51,091 nt of DNA from Furfurilactobacillus milii (GTDB lineage: Bacteria; Bacillota; Bacilli; Lactobacillales; Lactobacillaceae): the NCBI RefSeq assembly GCF_009863985.1, contig NZ_WEZT01000004.1, positions 1-51,091 on the forward strand. Reading direction: 5' to 3'. Both the position numbers and the translations under genes were made by a program. The notes under the pieces were generated by a model, which saw only the letters and a list, made by a program, of their open reading frames with translations, was not told the origin of the DNA and searched no databases. This document shows, piece after piece, positions 8,308-17,359 of the stretch. How positions within the stretch are numbered: the first letter of the stretch is position 1; each line of letters begins with the position of its first letter.

Positions 8308-9102
8308 ATGCAACTCGGATTTATTGGTGTTGGCGGTATGGCTCAAGCGATTATCAAAGGATTGATTGCCGCAGATGCAGTGGCACCTTCAGATATCATT
8401 GTGCACAGCGCTCATAAGGCGCACTATCAGGCATTTGCATCATCAACAGGTGTGCGGATGGCAGATAGTAATGCGGCGGTCGTTCAAGATAGTGATTTTG
8501 TTGTGTTAGCGGTAACGCCGAATATTGAACCTGAGGTTTTAAAAGAGACACGTGACGAGTTAAACCAGGGACCTAAAGTATTAATTTCGATTGTTGCAGG
8601 TCTATCTTTACAAACAATGGAAGAACTGGCGGGATACGATATGCCAATTCTGCGGACGTTGCCAAATGTTAATGTGGCCATTGATGCCGGGATGACAGCT
8701 TTAGCTGTTAATGAAAATTTAACGGGCGCCAAGTTAGCAGATGCTAAGGGGTTGTTTGATGCAATTGGTAGCACCACTGTGTTACCAGAAGCAGATTTCA
8801 GTACCTTCTCTGCCTTAGCCGGTAGTTCGCCAGCCTATATCTATTTCTTTATTGACGCACTCTCCCGTGCCGGCGTTAAGCATGGTCTTAATAAAAAAGA
8901 GGCGACGCGGATTGCTGCAGCCGTAACTGAAGGTTCAGCTAAAATGGTGCTTCAATCTGACACAATTCCGTTTGATTTAATTGATCAAGTTTCTTCTCCA
9001 GGTGGTTCAACTGTTGCTGGGTTGCTAGCAATGGAAGAAGCTGGGTTCATGACTGCCGTAGTAAAAGGGATTGATGCCACAATTAAGCGTGATCAAGAAT
9101 AA
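8308..9102 (+). CDS. proC: Pyrroline-5-carboxylate reductase
   Basis: Last step of proline synthesis: reduces 1-pyrroline-5-carboxylate with NAD(P)H. The ATG at 8308 is chosen because GGGGAGAG lies just upstream and the protein then begins with the dinucleotide-binding GFIGVGGMA (residues 4-12). Longer in-frame versions reach back to 8230 but lack a good ribosome binding site and add an atypical N-terminus. The result is 264 aa, a normal length. The C-terminal P5CR signature is the stretch from SSPAYIYFFIDAL to VSSPGGSTVAGL. proC stands just upstream of nagA, which has its own promoter. Confidence 0.92.
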   Translation: MQLGFIGVGGMAQAIIKGLIAADAVAPSDIIVHSAHKAHYQAFASSTGVRMADSNAAVVQDSDFVVLAVTPNIEPEVLKETRDELNQGPKVLISIVAGLSLQTMEELAGYDMPILRTLPNVNVAIDAGMTALAVNENLTGAKLADAKGLFDAIGSTTVLPEADFSTFSALAGSSPAYIYFFIDALSRAGVKHGLNKKEATRIAAAVTEGSAKMVLQSDTIPFDLIDQVSSPGGSTVAGLLAMEEAGFMTAVVKGIDATIKRDQE

Positions 9103-9107
9103 ACGCG

Positions 9108-9136
9108 TTGAAAAAGTGGTCTATACCAGCTATACT
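9108..9136 (+). promoter_or_regulatory. nagA promoter with NagR-type operator
   Basis: -35 TTGAAA (9108-9113), 17-nt spacer, -10 TATACT (9131-9136). Inside the spacer is TGGTCTATACCA (9117-9128), close to the TGGTCTAGACCA-type box bound by NagR/DasR GntR regulators. A repressor bound there would block polymerase. The regulator encoded two genes downstream is of exactly that type. Confidence 0.7.
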
Positions 9137-9228
9137 AGAAAGCGTAACCAAATGAGCTTTTTCAATGGAGCGTGTTAACTACCCCAGTGTTTAAGGCGTA
9201 GCGGCACATTTATGAGGAGGAAGATTCA

Positions 9229-10362
9229 ATGAGTACGGTTTTGAAACATGCGATCATCTACACGGGTGAAGAAAAGATTGATGATGGTTATTTGCGGTTT
9301 GGCAAAACTATCGAAGCAGTCGGCCCAATGAGCGATTATGTCGCTGAACCAGACGACGATGTAGAATTTGTGACGGGTAAAGTGATTGTACCCGGATTTA
9401 TCGATGTTCACAGTCATGGTGGCTACAGTTTTGATTCGATGGACGGCGATCCTGACCAAATCAACGAGATGGTCAATGATATGGTTCACGAAGGAATCAC
9501 GACACTGTTTCCAACTACGATGACGCAGTCTACCGAACATTTAAATCACGCAATGGAAGGTATTGCCAAGGCTGCTGAGGAAAACCCAGTTATTCAAGGA
9601 ATCCATCTTGAAGGACCATTTATTTCCGCAACTTATAAGGGTGCTCAACCTGAAAAGTATATTTCAGATCCTAACATTGACTTGCTCGATAATTGGAACA
9701 AGCTATCAGGGAACCGTGTTCGTTTGATTACATACGCACCGGAAGATCCTGGTTCGCGTGAATTCGAAAAATACTGTCTGAGTCATAACATTGTGCCATC
9801 AGTTGGTCACAGTAATGCTACCCGTGAGCAAATGCTCGCTTCCAAGGCAACACACGTTACGCATTTGTACAACGCACAACGTGAATTTAAGCACCGTGAA
9901 CCTGGTGTTACTGGCCATGCGATGTTGGAAGACAACATGTACTGTGAATTGATCTGTGATGGATTCCACATTGTGCCAGACATGATCAAGTTGGCTTATG
10001 AACAAAAAGGTGCTGAACGCATTGATCTAGTCACTGATTCAATGCGCGCCAAAGGGATGCCTGAAGGGATCAGTGAACTTGGTGGTCAAAAGGTTATTGT
10101 TAAGGACAAACAGGCACGACTGGAATCCGGTAATTTGGCTGGATCGGTGCTGCGTTATGACGACGCATTCCGCAACATTCAATACTTTACAGGGTGCGGT
10201 ATTGAAGAAGCTGTTCAAATGTCCTCTGTTAACCAAGCTACCGAATTTGGTTTAACCAGCAAGGGTGGTTTACAGGCTGGTAAAGACGCTGATTTTAACA
10301 TTATGGATCGTAATCAAAACTTGGAACGGACATACAGTTATGGTCGTCGCTTTGATGACTAA
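9229..10362 (+). CDS. nagA: N-acetylglucosamine-6-phosphate deacetylase
   Basis: Amidohydrolase-superfamily enzyme converting GlcNAc-6-P to glucosamine-6-P plus acetate; it recycles wall amino sugars and uses external GlcNAc. The protein has 377 aa. Metal and substrate residues are visible in order: H61-S-H63, E128 in HLEGPF, H194 in VGHSNA, H212 in THLYN and catalytic D270 in VTDSMRA. ATG at 9229 with AGGAGG upstream. The GntR regulator follows after 56 nt in the same direction. The operator in the promoter suggests repression relieved by GlcNAc-6-P or glucosamine-6-P. Confidence 0.94.
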   Translation: MSTVLKHAIIYTGEEKIDDGYLRFGKTIEAVGPMSDYVAEPDDDVEFVTGKVIVPGFIDVHSHGGYSFDSMDGDPDQINEMVNDMVHEGITTLFPTTMTQSTEHLNHAMEGIAKAAEENPVIQGIHLEGPFISATYKGAQPEKYISDPNIDLLDNWNKLSGNRVRLITYAPEDPGSREFEKYCLSHNIVPSVGHSNATREQMLASKATHVTHLYNAQREFKHREPGVTGHAMLEDNMYCELICDGFHIVPDMIKLAYEQKGAERIDLVTDSMRAKGMPEGISELGGQKVIVKDKQARLESGNLAGSVLRYDDAFRNIQYFTGCGIEEAVQMSSVNQATEFGLTSKGGLQAGKDADFNIMDRNQNLERTYSYGRRFDD

Positions 10363-10418
10363 TTAGGTTTCAATTAACTGAGTTCCAACCAGGCTTACTA
10401 AAACTAAGGGATGAAAAA

Positions 10419-11120
10419 ATGGCCTCACCAATTTACATTCAAATTCATAATCGTTTACGGAAAGCCGTGGAAGATGGTCAGTGGCAAGTTGGGGATAAGA
10501 TTCCCTCAGAACGTGAACTTGCCATTCAGTTTGGCGTGAGTCGAATGACCTTACGACAAGCTGTTCAGACGTTAGTTGAAGAAGGCCTGTTAGAACGACG
10601 TGTTGGCGCAGGCACATATGTGGCTAATCGCAAGGTGCAAGAGCGTGTTTCTGGTGTGACCAGTTTCACCGAGTTAATGGAACAGGCTGGTAAGGTGCCA
10701 TCTTCACGGACAGTCTCCTATCACATCACAACACCATCGCTTTCAGAAAGTGAAAAATTACAACTGGCACCTAATGAACAGATTTTGCGAATGGAACGAA
10801 TTCGTTTCGGCAATGATGAACCTATCTGTTTTGAAGTGGCCACTGTGCCTGAACGATTGATTCGACGCTTTAGCAAGGAAGATGTTACTAATTCACTGTA
10901 CCGCGTGCTGGAAGACGAGGCCGGCCTTAAAGTTGGTCACGCTCAGCAAACGGTGTCGGCGATGACAGCCAGTGAACGGGTAGCTGAATATTTGAATGTT
11001 AAACGTAGTGATCCATTACTGCGTTTGCGTCAGGTGTCATTCCTTGATGATGGTACGCCGTTTGAATACGTGCGGACCCAGTATGTCGGTAACCGATTCG
11101 AGTTCTACCTGGAACGTTAG
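10419..11120 (+). CDS. nagR: GntR/HutC-family regulator, NagR-like
   Basis: 233-aa repressor with an N-terminal GntR winged helix (residues 1-70, with FGVSRMTLRQAVQTLVEEG as the recognition region) and a C-terminal UTRA effector domain. This is the architecture of NagR/YvoA and DasR, which sense phosphorylated amino sugars. Its position directly behind nagA and the NagR-type box in the nagA promoter support the name. It is likely autoregulated as part of the nagA transcript. The effector is inferred from the family. Confidence 0.82.
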   Translation: MASPIYIQIHNRLRKAVEDGQWQVGDKIPSERELAIQFGVSRMTLRQAVQTLVEEGLLERRVGAGTYVANRKVQERVSGVTSFTELMEQAGKVPSSRTVSYHITTPSLSESEKLQLAPNEQILRMERIRFGNDEPICFEVATVPERLIRRFSKEDVTNSLYRVLEDEAGLKVGHAQQTVSAMTASERVAEYLNVKRSDPLLRLRQVSFLDDGTPFEYVRTQYVGNRFEFYLER

Positions 11121-11336
11121 TTGAGTAATAAAACAATGATTAAACGTGTGTCTGTGCGATTGTTTTCCATAATTATGATAAGCAAAGTAGTTCTTTTGTC
11201 TGTTGAAATTGTGGGGAATAGTCATGTGGGCACACGTTTTTTGATGCAATGAAGGCATTTAACAAAGAAATTCACAAGATATGGTAAAATATGAGAGTTA
11301 AGAAAAATTCGTCTAAACAGAAAGGGAATGATTGCG

Positions 11337-12815
11337 ATGGTTACGCGTTATCCAGATGACAGCCTGACGCTTCATACAGATGCATACGAAGTTAATATGG
11401 TCCAAACCTACTTTGAGGATGGAGTTGCTGATCGGCACGCCGTGTTCGAATTATATTTTCGTGACCTACCATTTCACAATGGTTATGCTGTATTTGCAGG
11501 CCTAGAGCGGGTTGTCGATTACATTAATCAACTGCAGTTCACTGATTCTGACTTAGAGTATTTAGCGTCCACAAAACAATATTCGGAGAAGTTTTTAAAC
11601 TATCTGCGGAATTTTAAGTTCACAGGAACGATTCGTGCTGCAAAAGAAGGCGACCTGGTTTTTAATAACGAACCACTGGTCCAAGTAGAAGGGACGTTGG
11701 CAGATTGTCAACTCGTTGAAACGGCTTTGTTGAACATCGTTAACTATCAGACTTTGATTGCTACAAAAGCTGCCCGCATTCGTTCAGTGGCTGGCAACGA
11801 TGGTATCTTGGAGTTTGGTACGCGACGGGCGCAAGAAATGGACGCCGCCATTTGGGGTACGCGTGCTGCTTATATCGGTGGATTTGACGCTACTAGTAAC
11901 ATGCGCGCTGGTAAAATTTTTGGAATTCCAATAAGTGGCACCCATGCCCACAGCTTGGTACAAACGTACCGTAACGATTATGACGCTTTCATGGCTTACG
12001 CTCGTTCCCACAAAGACTGTGTCTTTCTTGTGGACACATATGACACACTACGTTCAGGCGTGCCAAACGCTATTCGCGTGGCCAAAGAGATGGGCGATAA
12101 GATTAACTTTTTAGGCGTTCGTATTGATTCTGGGGACATGGCATATATTTCAAAACGTGTGCGTGAACAACTTGATGAAGCCGGATTTCCGAATGCTAAA
12201 ATTTATGCGTCGAATGACTTGGACGAAAAGACGATTACCAACCTTAAGATGCAGGGCGCTAAGATTGACGTTTGGGGCGTGGGTACAAAACTGATTACTG
12301 CGTTTGACCAGCCTGCACTCGGTGCTGTGTACAAACTGGTGTCCGTTGAAAATGAACGGGGCACAATGGTTGATACAATCAAGTTGTCGAGTAACGCTGA
12401 AAAAGTATCGATGCCGGGTAAAAAGCAGGTTTGGCGGATCACCAAGAAGGCAGATGGTAAATCTGAAGGTGATTATGTTGCGTTATCTGACGAGCGGCCA
12501 GACGAAGCGTCACGGTTGCATATGTTCCACCCAAGCTATACGTACATCAATAAGGATGTGACGGACTTTGACGCGCGTCCCGTACTGGTGACGATTTTTG
12601 AAAACGGCAAGCAAGTTTATGAGTTGCCTGAGTTACAAACGATTAAACAGTTTGCTGCAGACCAGCTAGCTTCTTTGTGGGATGAATACAAACGGGATCT
12701 GAATCCACAAATTTATCCTGTTGATTTATCGCAAAAACTGTGGGATCACAAACAAAATATTATTAAGCAAGTTCACAGTTATGTCAGTGAATTAAAGTTT
12801 GACGGACAGTCCTAG
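11337..12815 (+). CDS. pncB: Nicotinate phosphoribosyltransferase
   Basis: Makes nicotinate mononucleotide from nicotinate and PRPP with ATP, the entry step of NAD salvage. The ATG at 11337 is preferred over the one at 11328 because AAAGGG (11321-11326) is 10 nt from the former and only 1 nt from the latter. This gives 492 aa. The NAPRTase core is visible in [22 protein letters not shown], with a later [12 protein letters not shown] phosphate-binding stretch. nadE follows after 47 nt, so the pair forms a nicotinate-to-NAD salvage unit; nadD is not in this window. Confidence 0.93.
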   Translation: MVTRYPDDSLTLHTDAYEVNMVQTYFEDGVADRHAVFELYFRDLPFHNGYAVFAGLERVVDYINQLQFTDSDLEYLASTKQYSEKFLNYLRNFKFTGTIRAAKEGDLVFNNEPLVQVEGTLADCQLVETALLNIVNYQTLIATKAARIRSVAGNDGILEFGTRRAQEMDAAIWGTRAAYIGGFDATSNMRAGKIFGIPISGTHAHSLVQTYRNDYDAFMAYARSHKDCVFLVDTYDTLRSGVPNAIRVAKEMGDKINFLGVRIDSGDMAYISKRVREQLDEAGFPNAKIYASNDLDEKTITNLKMQGAKIDVWGVGTKLITAFDQPALGAVYKLVSVENERGTMVDTIKLSSNAEKVSMPGKKQVWRITKKADGKSEGDYVALSDERPDEASRLHMFHPSYTYINKDVTDFDARPVLVTIFENGKQVYELPELQTIKQFAADQLASLWDEYKRDLNPQIYPVDLSQKLWDHKQNIIKQVHSYVSELKFDGQS

Positions 12816-12862
12816 GCTATCCATCTAATTCAGTAGTAATTAAGTTATGGAGGCCTTCGGAC

Positions 12863-13690
12863 ATGAGAGAAAAACAGGCAGAAATTATTAAGGCACTCGG
12901 TGTTAGCGCTGACTTTGATGCGGAACAGGAAATTCGGAAAAGTGTTGAGTTTTTAAAGGACTATTTGAAAAAGAATACGTTCTTAAAGGCACTGGTTCTG
13001 GGAATTTCTGGTGGTCAAGATTCCACACTGGCTGGCAAATTATCACAGATGGCGATTGCAGAGATGCGTCAGGAAACAGGCGACGATCAGTATCAATTCA
13101 TTGCAGTTCGTTTGCCATATGGTGAACAGGCGGATGAAAGTGACGCGATGGATGCCATCACGTTTATGGAAGCCGATAAGGTAATGCGGGTGAATGTTCA
13201 GGCGGCAGTTGACGCTGGTGTTGCAGCTGTTGAAGCTAACGGGCTTACGGTGTCTGACTTTAACAAAGGAAATATCAAAGCACGTGAGCGCATGGTGGCC
13301 CAGTATACGATTGCTGGCGAAGTTCATGGCGCTGTCGTGGGCACGGATCATGCAGCCGAAGCGGTTACTGGATTTTACACAAAGTATGGCGATGGTGGCA
13401 CGGACATTGATCCTTTGTACCGACTGGACAAACGGCAAGGGAAAGCGATGCTGAAGGTCTTAAACGCACCGGAACATTTATACTTGAAGGTTCCGACTGC
13501 TGATCTGGAGGACAACCGTCCAGCATTACCTGATGAAGTGGCCCTTGGCGTCACATATGATGACATTGATAATTATCTGGAAGGCAAAACGATTAAGGAT
13601 GTCGACGCTGAAAAGATTGAGAATTGGTACAACAAGACGATGCACAAACGTCATATGCCGATTACGATTTTTGATAACTTTTGGCGTTAG
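12863..13690 (+). CDS. nadE: Ammonia-dependent NAD synthetase
   Basis: Amidates deamido-NAD to NAD using ATP and ammonia. 275 aa, the length of the short ammonia-dependent form without a glutaminase domain. The PP-loop motif is SGGQDST at residues 49-55. Further family blocks are [32 protein letters not shown] and the C-terminal HKRHMP. Ribosome binding site GGAGG at 12849-12853. It lies 47 nt behind pncB in the same direction. Confidence 0.95.
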   Translation: MREKQAEIIKALGVSADFDAEQEIRKSVEFLKDYLKKNTFLKALVLGISGGQDSTLAGKLSQMAIAEMRQETGDDQYQFIAVRLPYGEQADESDAMDAITFMEADKVMRVNVQAAVDAGVAAVEANGLTVSDFNKGNIKARERMVAQYTIAGEVHGAVVGTDHAAEAVTGFYTKYGDGGTDIDPLYRLDKRQGKAMLKVLNAPEHLYLKVPTADLEDNRPALPDEVALGVTYDDIDNYLEGKTIKDVDAEKIENWYNKTMHKRHMPITIFDNFWR

Positions 13691-13704
13691 ATCAAACTTA
13701 TTAC

Positions 13705-13733
13705 TTGTGTTTAACTAATCATTTCGATATACT
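13705..13733 (+). promoter_or_regulatory. Promoter of the cation ATPase leader
   Basis: -35 TTGTGT (13705-13710), 17-nt spacer, -10 TATACT (13728-13733). Transcription would start at about 13740, exactly where the riboswitch P1 stem begins. Confidence 0.55.
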
Positions 13734-13740
13734 CTTGCTT

Positions 13741-13839
13741 AAGATAAATGAGGGAGTAACTAATGGTGTCATCGCGCACAGATATTGTGTTGTGCCACCG
13801 TGACAACGCCACCAACAAGATTCGTTCTGGTTTTGTCTT
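13741..13839 (+). ncRNA. Probable yybP-ykoY (manganese) riboswitch aptamer
   Basis: AAGATAAA (13741-13748) pairs with TTTGTCTT (13832-13839), allowing one G-U, to close a P1 stem. Inside are the class hallmarks: GGGAGTAA right after the 5' P1 strand, a GGTG/CACC helix holding TCATCGC plus a GCACA hairpin, a GACA segment, and CCAACAAGA just before the 3' P1 strand. A terminator follows at once and then a P-type ATPase gene, the classic position of Mn2+-sensing yybP-ykoY RNAs. Assigned by motif and context; a covariance-model search was not possible. Confidence 0.7.
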
Positions 13840-13847
13840 AAATAGTG

Positions 13848-13892
13848 AGACTCATGGTCTGCACATTTAGTGTGCGTCCATGGGTCTTTTTT
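13848..13892 (+). terminator. Riboswitch expression platform (terminator)
   Basis: AGACTCATGG pairs with CCATGGGTCT, enclosing GCACA/TGTGC, followed by six T. It lies between the aptamer and the ATPase start, so transcription of the pump is conditional. AGAC at the base of this stem could alternatively pair with GTCT of the aptamer P1 strand. Confidence 0.8.
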
Positions 13893-13941
13893 CGTCCCAT
13901 GAGCGATGTACACAGCCGATAATTTAAAGGAGAGATGTTAA

Positions 13942-16629
13942 GTGAAACAAAGTAAATTACCGCAAGCAGCGCAATGGACCGTTGATGAATCCCTTCAGCA
14001 AATGAAATCAAGTAGAGATGGGTTGACTGACCAAATGGTGTCGACGAGACGCGATGAGCACGGTCCGAACGCGTTAGCGGCCAAGCGGCAAACAACCTTA
14101 CTGGAAAAGTTTATTGCTCAGTTTAAAGATTTAATGATTGTAGTGCTGATTGTGGCCGCCATCATTGCTGCAATGACCGGTGAAGCGCTGGATGCCATCA
14201 TCATCTTACTGGTAGTAGTGCTTAACGCCGTGTTTGGCGTTTTCCAAGAGGCGAAGGCGGAGCAGGCGATTAATGCACTTCAAGAAATGTCGGCGCCAAA
14301 TGCACACGTCCGTCGTAATGGCGAAACAGTGACGGTAAAGAGTGACGAATTAGTGCCTGGTGATATTGTGCTTCTGGAAGCTGGTGATATCGTGCCAGCG
14401 GATATGCGCTTATTGGAAAGTGCCTCGCTTAAAATTGAGGAGTCTGCGCTTACTGGTGAGTCAGTTCCAGTAACTAAACAACTCGCTCCAGTGACGGCAA
14501 CAAACGTTGGGTTAGGGGACATGAGCGACTTAGCCTTTATGAATAGTAACGTGACCTATGGCCGTGGTGTTGGGGTCGTTACAGCTACGGGGATGCAAAC
14601 GCAGGTTGGCCGCATCGCTGGTATGCTTGACAACACTAAGGAACGCAAAACACCATTGCAGGAAAATCTGGCCCATTTAGGTAAAGTGTTAACGGCACTG
14701 ATACTGGTGGTTGCGGTAATCGTCTTTGCAGTCGGCATGATTCGTGGTAATGAGACATTGATTAACATGCTGTTAACGGCTATTTCATTGGCGGTAGCGG
14801 CCATTCCAGAAGGCCTGCCTGCTATTGTGACCATCACACTAGCTCTGGGAACGACGCGCATGGCCAAACTGAATGCTCTGGTTCGTCGTTTGCCTGCCGT
14901 TGAAACATTGGGGAGTACGGATATTATCGCTTCAGATAAGACCGGGACATTGACTCAAAACAAGATGACGGTTGAAAAACTAGTGGTTGATGGCGAAGTT
15001 CGTGAGGCTAAAGATGGGGTTGGTGCAACGGCTGATAGTGATGAGGGAATCTTAGCAACCCTGTTGATGTTGAATAATGATACCAAACTGACGGCCGATG
15101 GCTTAGTTGGAGATCCAACGGAAACAGCTTTGATTCAGTACAACATGGATCATGATGTAACTGCCGACAAATTTCTAGCTGCACACCCACGACAGGCCGA
15201 AATTCCGTTTGATTCAGAACGTAAATTGATGACGACCGTCAATAAAATGGATGACACTGGCGCATTGTGGATTACCGTTAAAGGGGCGCCGGATGAATTG
15301 CTAAAACGGGTCACACAGATTCAGCGCAATGGTCAGGTTGTGCCATTGACTGATGAGCTTCGGGAACAGTTGTTGACGATCAATCATCAGCTGGCCGTAC
15401 AGGCGTTGCGAGTATTGGCGTTTGCTTACCGTCCAGTTGAAACAGTGCCGGCAACCATGACTTCTGACAAGGTCGAGCAAGATCTCATCTTCGCTGGATT
15501 TGTTGGAATGATCGATCCGGAGCGGCCGGAAGTGGCTGGCGCGGTTGCCGAAGCTAAAAGTGCGGGGATTCGACCACTGATGATTACTGGTGACCACGCG
15601 GATACAGCTAAGGCCATTGCCGTTCGACTCGGCATTATTAAGGCTGAGGATGACGCCGGCGTCATCACTGGTGCTCAACTAGACGAATTGAGTGATGCCG
15701 ATTTTGAAAAAAGGGTATCGCAATATTCCGTTTACGCGCGGGTGGCGCCGGAGCATAAAGTTCGAATCGTGAATGCCTGGCAGAAGCGTGGCAAAGTTGT
15801 CGCTATGACCGGTGACGGTGTGAACGATGCCCCAGCGCTGAAAACTGCTGATATCGGTGTCGGTATGGGGATTACTGGGACAGAAGTGTCTAAGGGCGCA
15901 TCCGATATGGTTCTTGCTGATGACAACTTCTCGACGATTGTGGTGGCGGTTCGTGAAGGCCGTAAAGTATTTGCTAACATCCAAAAGGCCATTCAATACT
16001 TGCTATCTGCAAACTTAGGTGAAGTGTTAACCCTTTTTGTAATGACCATGATGGGGTGGCAGATCTTGGCACCCGTGCATATTTTATGGATCAATTTGGT
16101 GACTGACACATTCCCGGCGATTGCGTTAGGTCTGGAACCAGCTGAAAAGAATAGCATGAAGCAGAAGCCACGTGGTCGAACATCAAACTTCTTGTCAGGC
16201 GGGGTGTTTGGCAACATTATCTATCAGGGACTGTTAGAAGGTGGGCTGACACTTTTGGTTTACTGGCTAGCTCTGACATTCCCCGTCCATGCAGGTGCAG
16301 AACAAATCCATGCGGATGCTTTGACCATGGCGTTTGCAACGCTTGGATTGATTCAGTTGTTCCATGCATTTAATTCAAAATCAATTCATGGAACAATTTT
16401 TACAAAGCAACTCTTTAAGAACCGTGCGTTTAACTGGGCCATTCTGGTGGCATTTGTGCTATTGGCTGCGACAATTCTAGTGCCTGGGTTTAATACACTC
16501 TTCCACGTCACAACATTGGATTGGTTCCAGTGGTTAATCGTGATTGGTGCAGGTGTGACGATGATTTTAATCGTGGAAGTGGTAAAATTAGTGCAACGTC
16601 TAAGAAAGAGTGGTGCCGAAGCTCGGTAA
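13942..16629 (+). CDS. P-type cation-transporting ATPase (Mn2+/Ca2+ exporter type)
   Basis: 895-aa P2-type ATPase pumping cations across the cytoplasmic membrane. The order is N-terminal cation-ATPase domain, paired membrane helices, actuator TGES motif, PEGL-type helix (AAIPEGLPA), phosphorylated Asp332 in SDKTGTLTQNKM, nucleotide-binding KGAPDELL, hinge TGDGVNDAPALK and a six-helix C-terminal block. Start GTG at 13942 behind AAAGGAGAG. The family includes SERCA-like Ca2+ pumps and YoaB-type Mn2+ exporters. The manganese-type riboswitch in front favours Mn2+ export or detoxification; that is inference. Downstream, the last codons are part of a 40-bp direct repeat. Confidence 0.9.
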   Translation: MKQSKLPQAAQWTVDESLQQMKSSRDGLTDQMVSTRRDEHGPNALAAKRQTTLLEKFIAQFKDLMIVVLIVAAIIAAMTGEALDAIIILLVVVLNAVFGVFQEAKAEQAINALQEMSAPNAHVRRNGETVTVKSDELVPGDIVLLEAGDIVPADMRLLESASLKIEESALTGESVPVTKQLAPVTATNVGLGDMSDLAFMNSNVTYGRGVGVVTATGMQTQVGRIAGMLDNTKERKTPLQENLAHLGKVLTALILVVAVIVFAVGMIRGNETLINMLLTAISLAVAAIPEGLPAIVTITLALGTTRMAKLNALVRRLPAVETLGSTDIIASDKTGTLTQNKMTVEKLVVDGEVREAKDGVGATADSDEGILATLLMLNNDTKLTADGLVGDPTETALIQYNMDHDVTADKFLAAHPRQAEIPFDSERKLMTTVNKMDDTGALWITVKGAPDELLKRVTQIQRNGQVVPLTDELREQLLTINHQLAVQALRVLAFAYRPVETVPATMTSDKVEQDLIFAGFVGMIDPERPEVAGAVAEAKSAGIRPLMITGDHADTAKAIAVRLGIIKAEDDAGVITGAQLDELSDADFEKRVSQYSVYARVAPEHKVRIVNAWQKRGKVVAMTGDGVNDAPALKTADIGVGMGITGTEVSKGASDMVLADDNFSTIVVAVREGRKVFANIQKAIQYLLSANLGEVLTLFVMTMMGWQILAPVHILWINLVTDTFPAIALGLEPAEKNSMKQKPRGRTSNFLSGGVFGNIIYQGLLEGGLTLLVYWLALTFPVHAGAEQIHADALTMAFATLGLIQLFHAFNSKSIHGTIFTKQLFKNRAFNWAILVAFVLLAATILVPGFNTLFHVTTLDWFQWLIVIGAGVTMILIVEVVKLVQRLRKSGAEAR

Positions 16630-16645
16630 TTCCCGAGCAATAACG
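16606..16645 (+). repeat. 40-bp direct repeat, copy 1
   Basis: Identical over 40 nt to 16734-16773. This copy spans the last codons and stop of the ATPase gene and a GCTCGG-TAATTC-CCGAGC hairpin just after it. Confidence 0.95.
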
Positions 16646-16658
16646 TAAAGGTGGCGGC

Positions 16659-16733
16659 ATGCAAGCGCAGTTCGCTTGTGGGCAGGCAGCTTTGGGTTAT
16701 GCACAGGGAATTGAGCGACAGGTGCACGTTTAG
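16659..16733 (+). CDS. Possible small peptide (24 aa)
   Basis: ATG at 16659 preceded by AAAGGTGG, a credible ribosome binding site. It encodes a 24-aa peptide starting MQAQFACGQAALGYAQ and ending in VHV, with the TAG immediately before the second repeat copy. No family is recognised. It fills the 88 nt between the two copies of the repeat and may be a by-product of that duplication. Confidence 0.25.
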   Translation: MQAQFACGQAALGYAQGIERQVHV

Positions 16734-16773
16734 AAGAGTGGTGCCGAAGCTCGGTAATTCCCGAGCAATAACG
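16734..16773 (+). repeat. 40-bp direct repeat, copy 2
   Basis: Exact copy of 16606-16645. It is non-coding here and lies just before the ribosome binding site of the next gene, so the 128-nt unit 16606-16733 looks like a duplication or insertion product. Confidence 0.95.
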
Positions 16774-16788
16774 GACAAGGAGATTATT

Positions 16789-17223
16789 GTGAAAAAGAAC
16801 TTAATGATGGTGTACGGGCAGACATTGTCCAGAACGATTGCGGATACGGAAGATGTCCAAAAAGATTTGGAACCTTACTACACGAAGTTAAAAACAGCGA
16901 TGGATGCCGATAAGTTGGCAGACCTTAGTGATGCTGACTTTGCTGATATTCAGTCAGAATTTCAGGATGGTACGGATCGTTATCTGAGCTACAATGATAA
17001 ATTGAAAAAGTTACAAGCACCAGCGCGTTTCATGGGAAAGCATCAGACACTTAAGCATGCCTATGACACTTATGCTAATGCCTGCCAGACGATGACGGAC
17101 AGTTTGAATGTCAAGGAGCACACGGTCGACACGAAAAAGTTTGCCCAGGCAGAAACTGACCAAAATGAAGCCATGGATCGAATTATTCGTCTCATTCAGA
17201 CAATCATGGCAACTAACGCTTAG
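16789..17223 (+). CDS. Unknown protein, 144 aa, downstream of the cation ATPase
   Basis: The start is GTG at 16789 with AAGGAG 5 nt upstream. An in-frame ATG at 16651 would add 46 residues translated from the repeat region and is rejected. The product has no signal peptide or membrane segment. It is charged, rich in Asp, Lys, Ala and Thr, and predicted mostly helical (LEPYYTKLKTAMDADKLADL, then a long Lys/Asp-rich helix), so a small helical bundle is likely. No family is recognised. Same direction as the ATPase, 159 nt behind it, and followed by a terminator, so it is probably in the same metal-responsive transcript. Confidence 0.75.
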   Translation: MKKNLMMVYGQTLSRTIADTEDVQKDLEPYYTKLKTAMDADKLADLSDADFADIQSEFQDGTDRYLSYNDKLKKLQAPARFMGKHQTLKHAYDTYANACQTMTDSLNVKEHTVDTKKFAQAETDQNEAMDRIIRLIQTIMATNA

Positions 17224-17292
17224 TGTCGTTACATTTAGATTCTTTTACGTATGTAAAGGTATAGAATGTAGTGCTTAGCGTTAACAGAAAGG

Positions 17293-17328
17293 AACCGCTC
17301 ATTCTGAACATCGGGATGAGTGGTTTTT
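17293..17328 (+). terminator. Terminator before the SprT-like gene
   Basis: AACCGCTCAT pairs with ATGAGTGGTT across a 14-nt loop, followed by five T. Confidence 0.75.
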
Positions 17329-17359
17329 CATTGGGTAATGAAATTGTGGAGGAAAATGA

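Noticed and set aside
16651-16788. N-terminal extension of the 144-aa protein from the ATG at 16651.
   Set aside because: It would translate the intergenic repeat; the GTG at 16789 has AAGGAG at the correct spacing.
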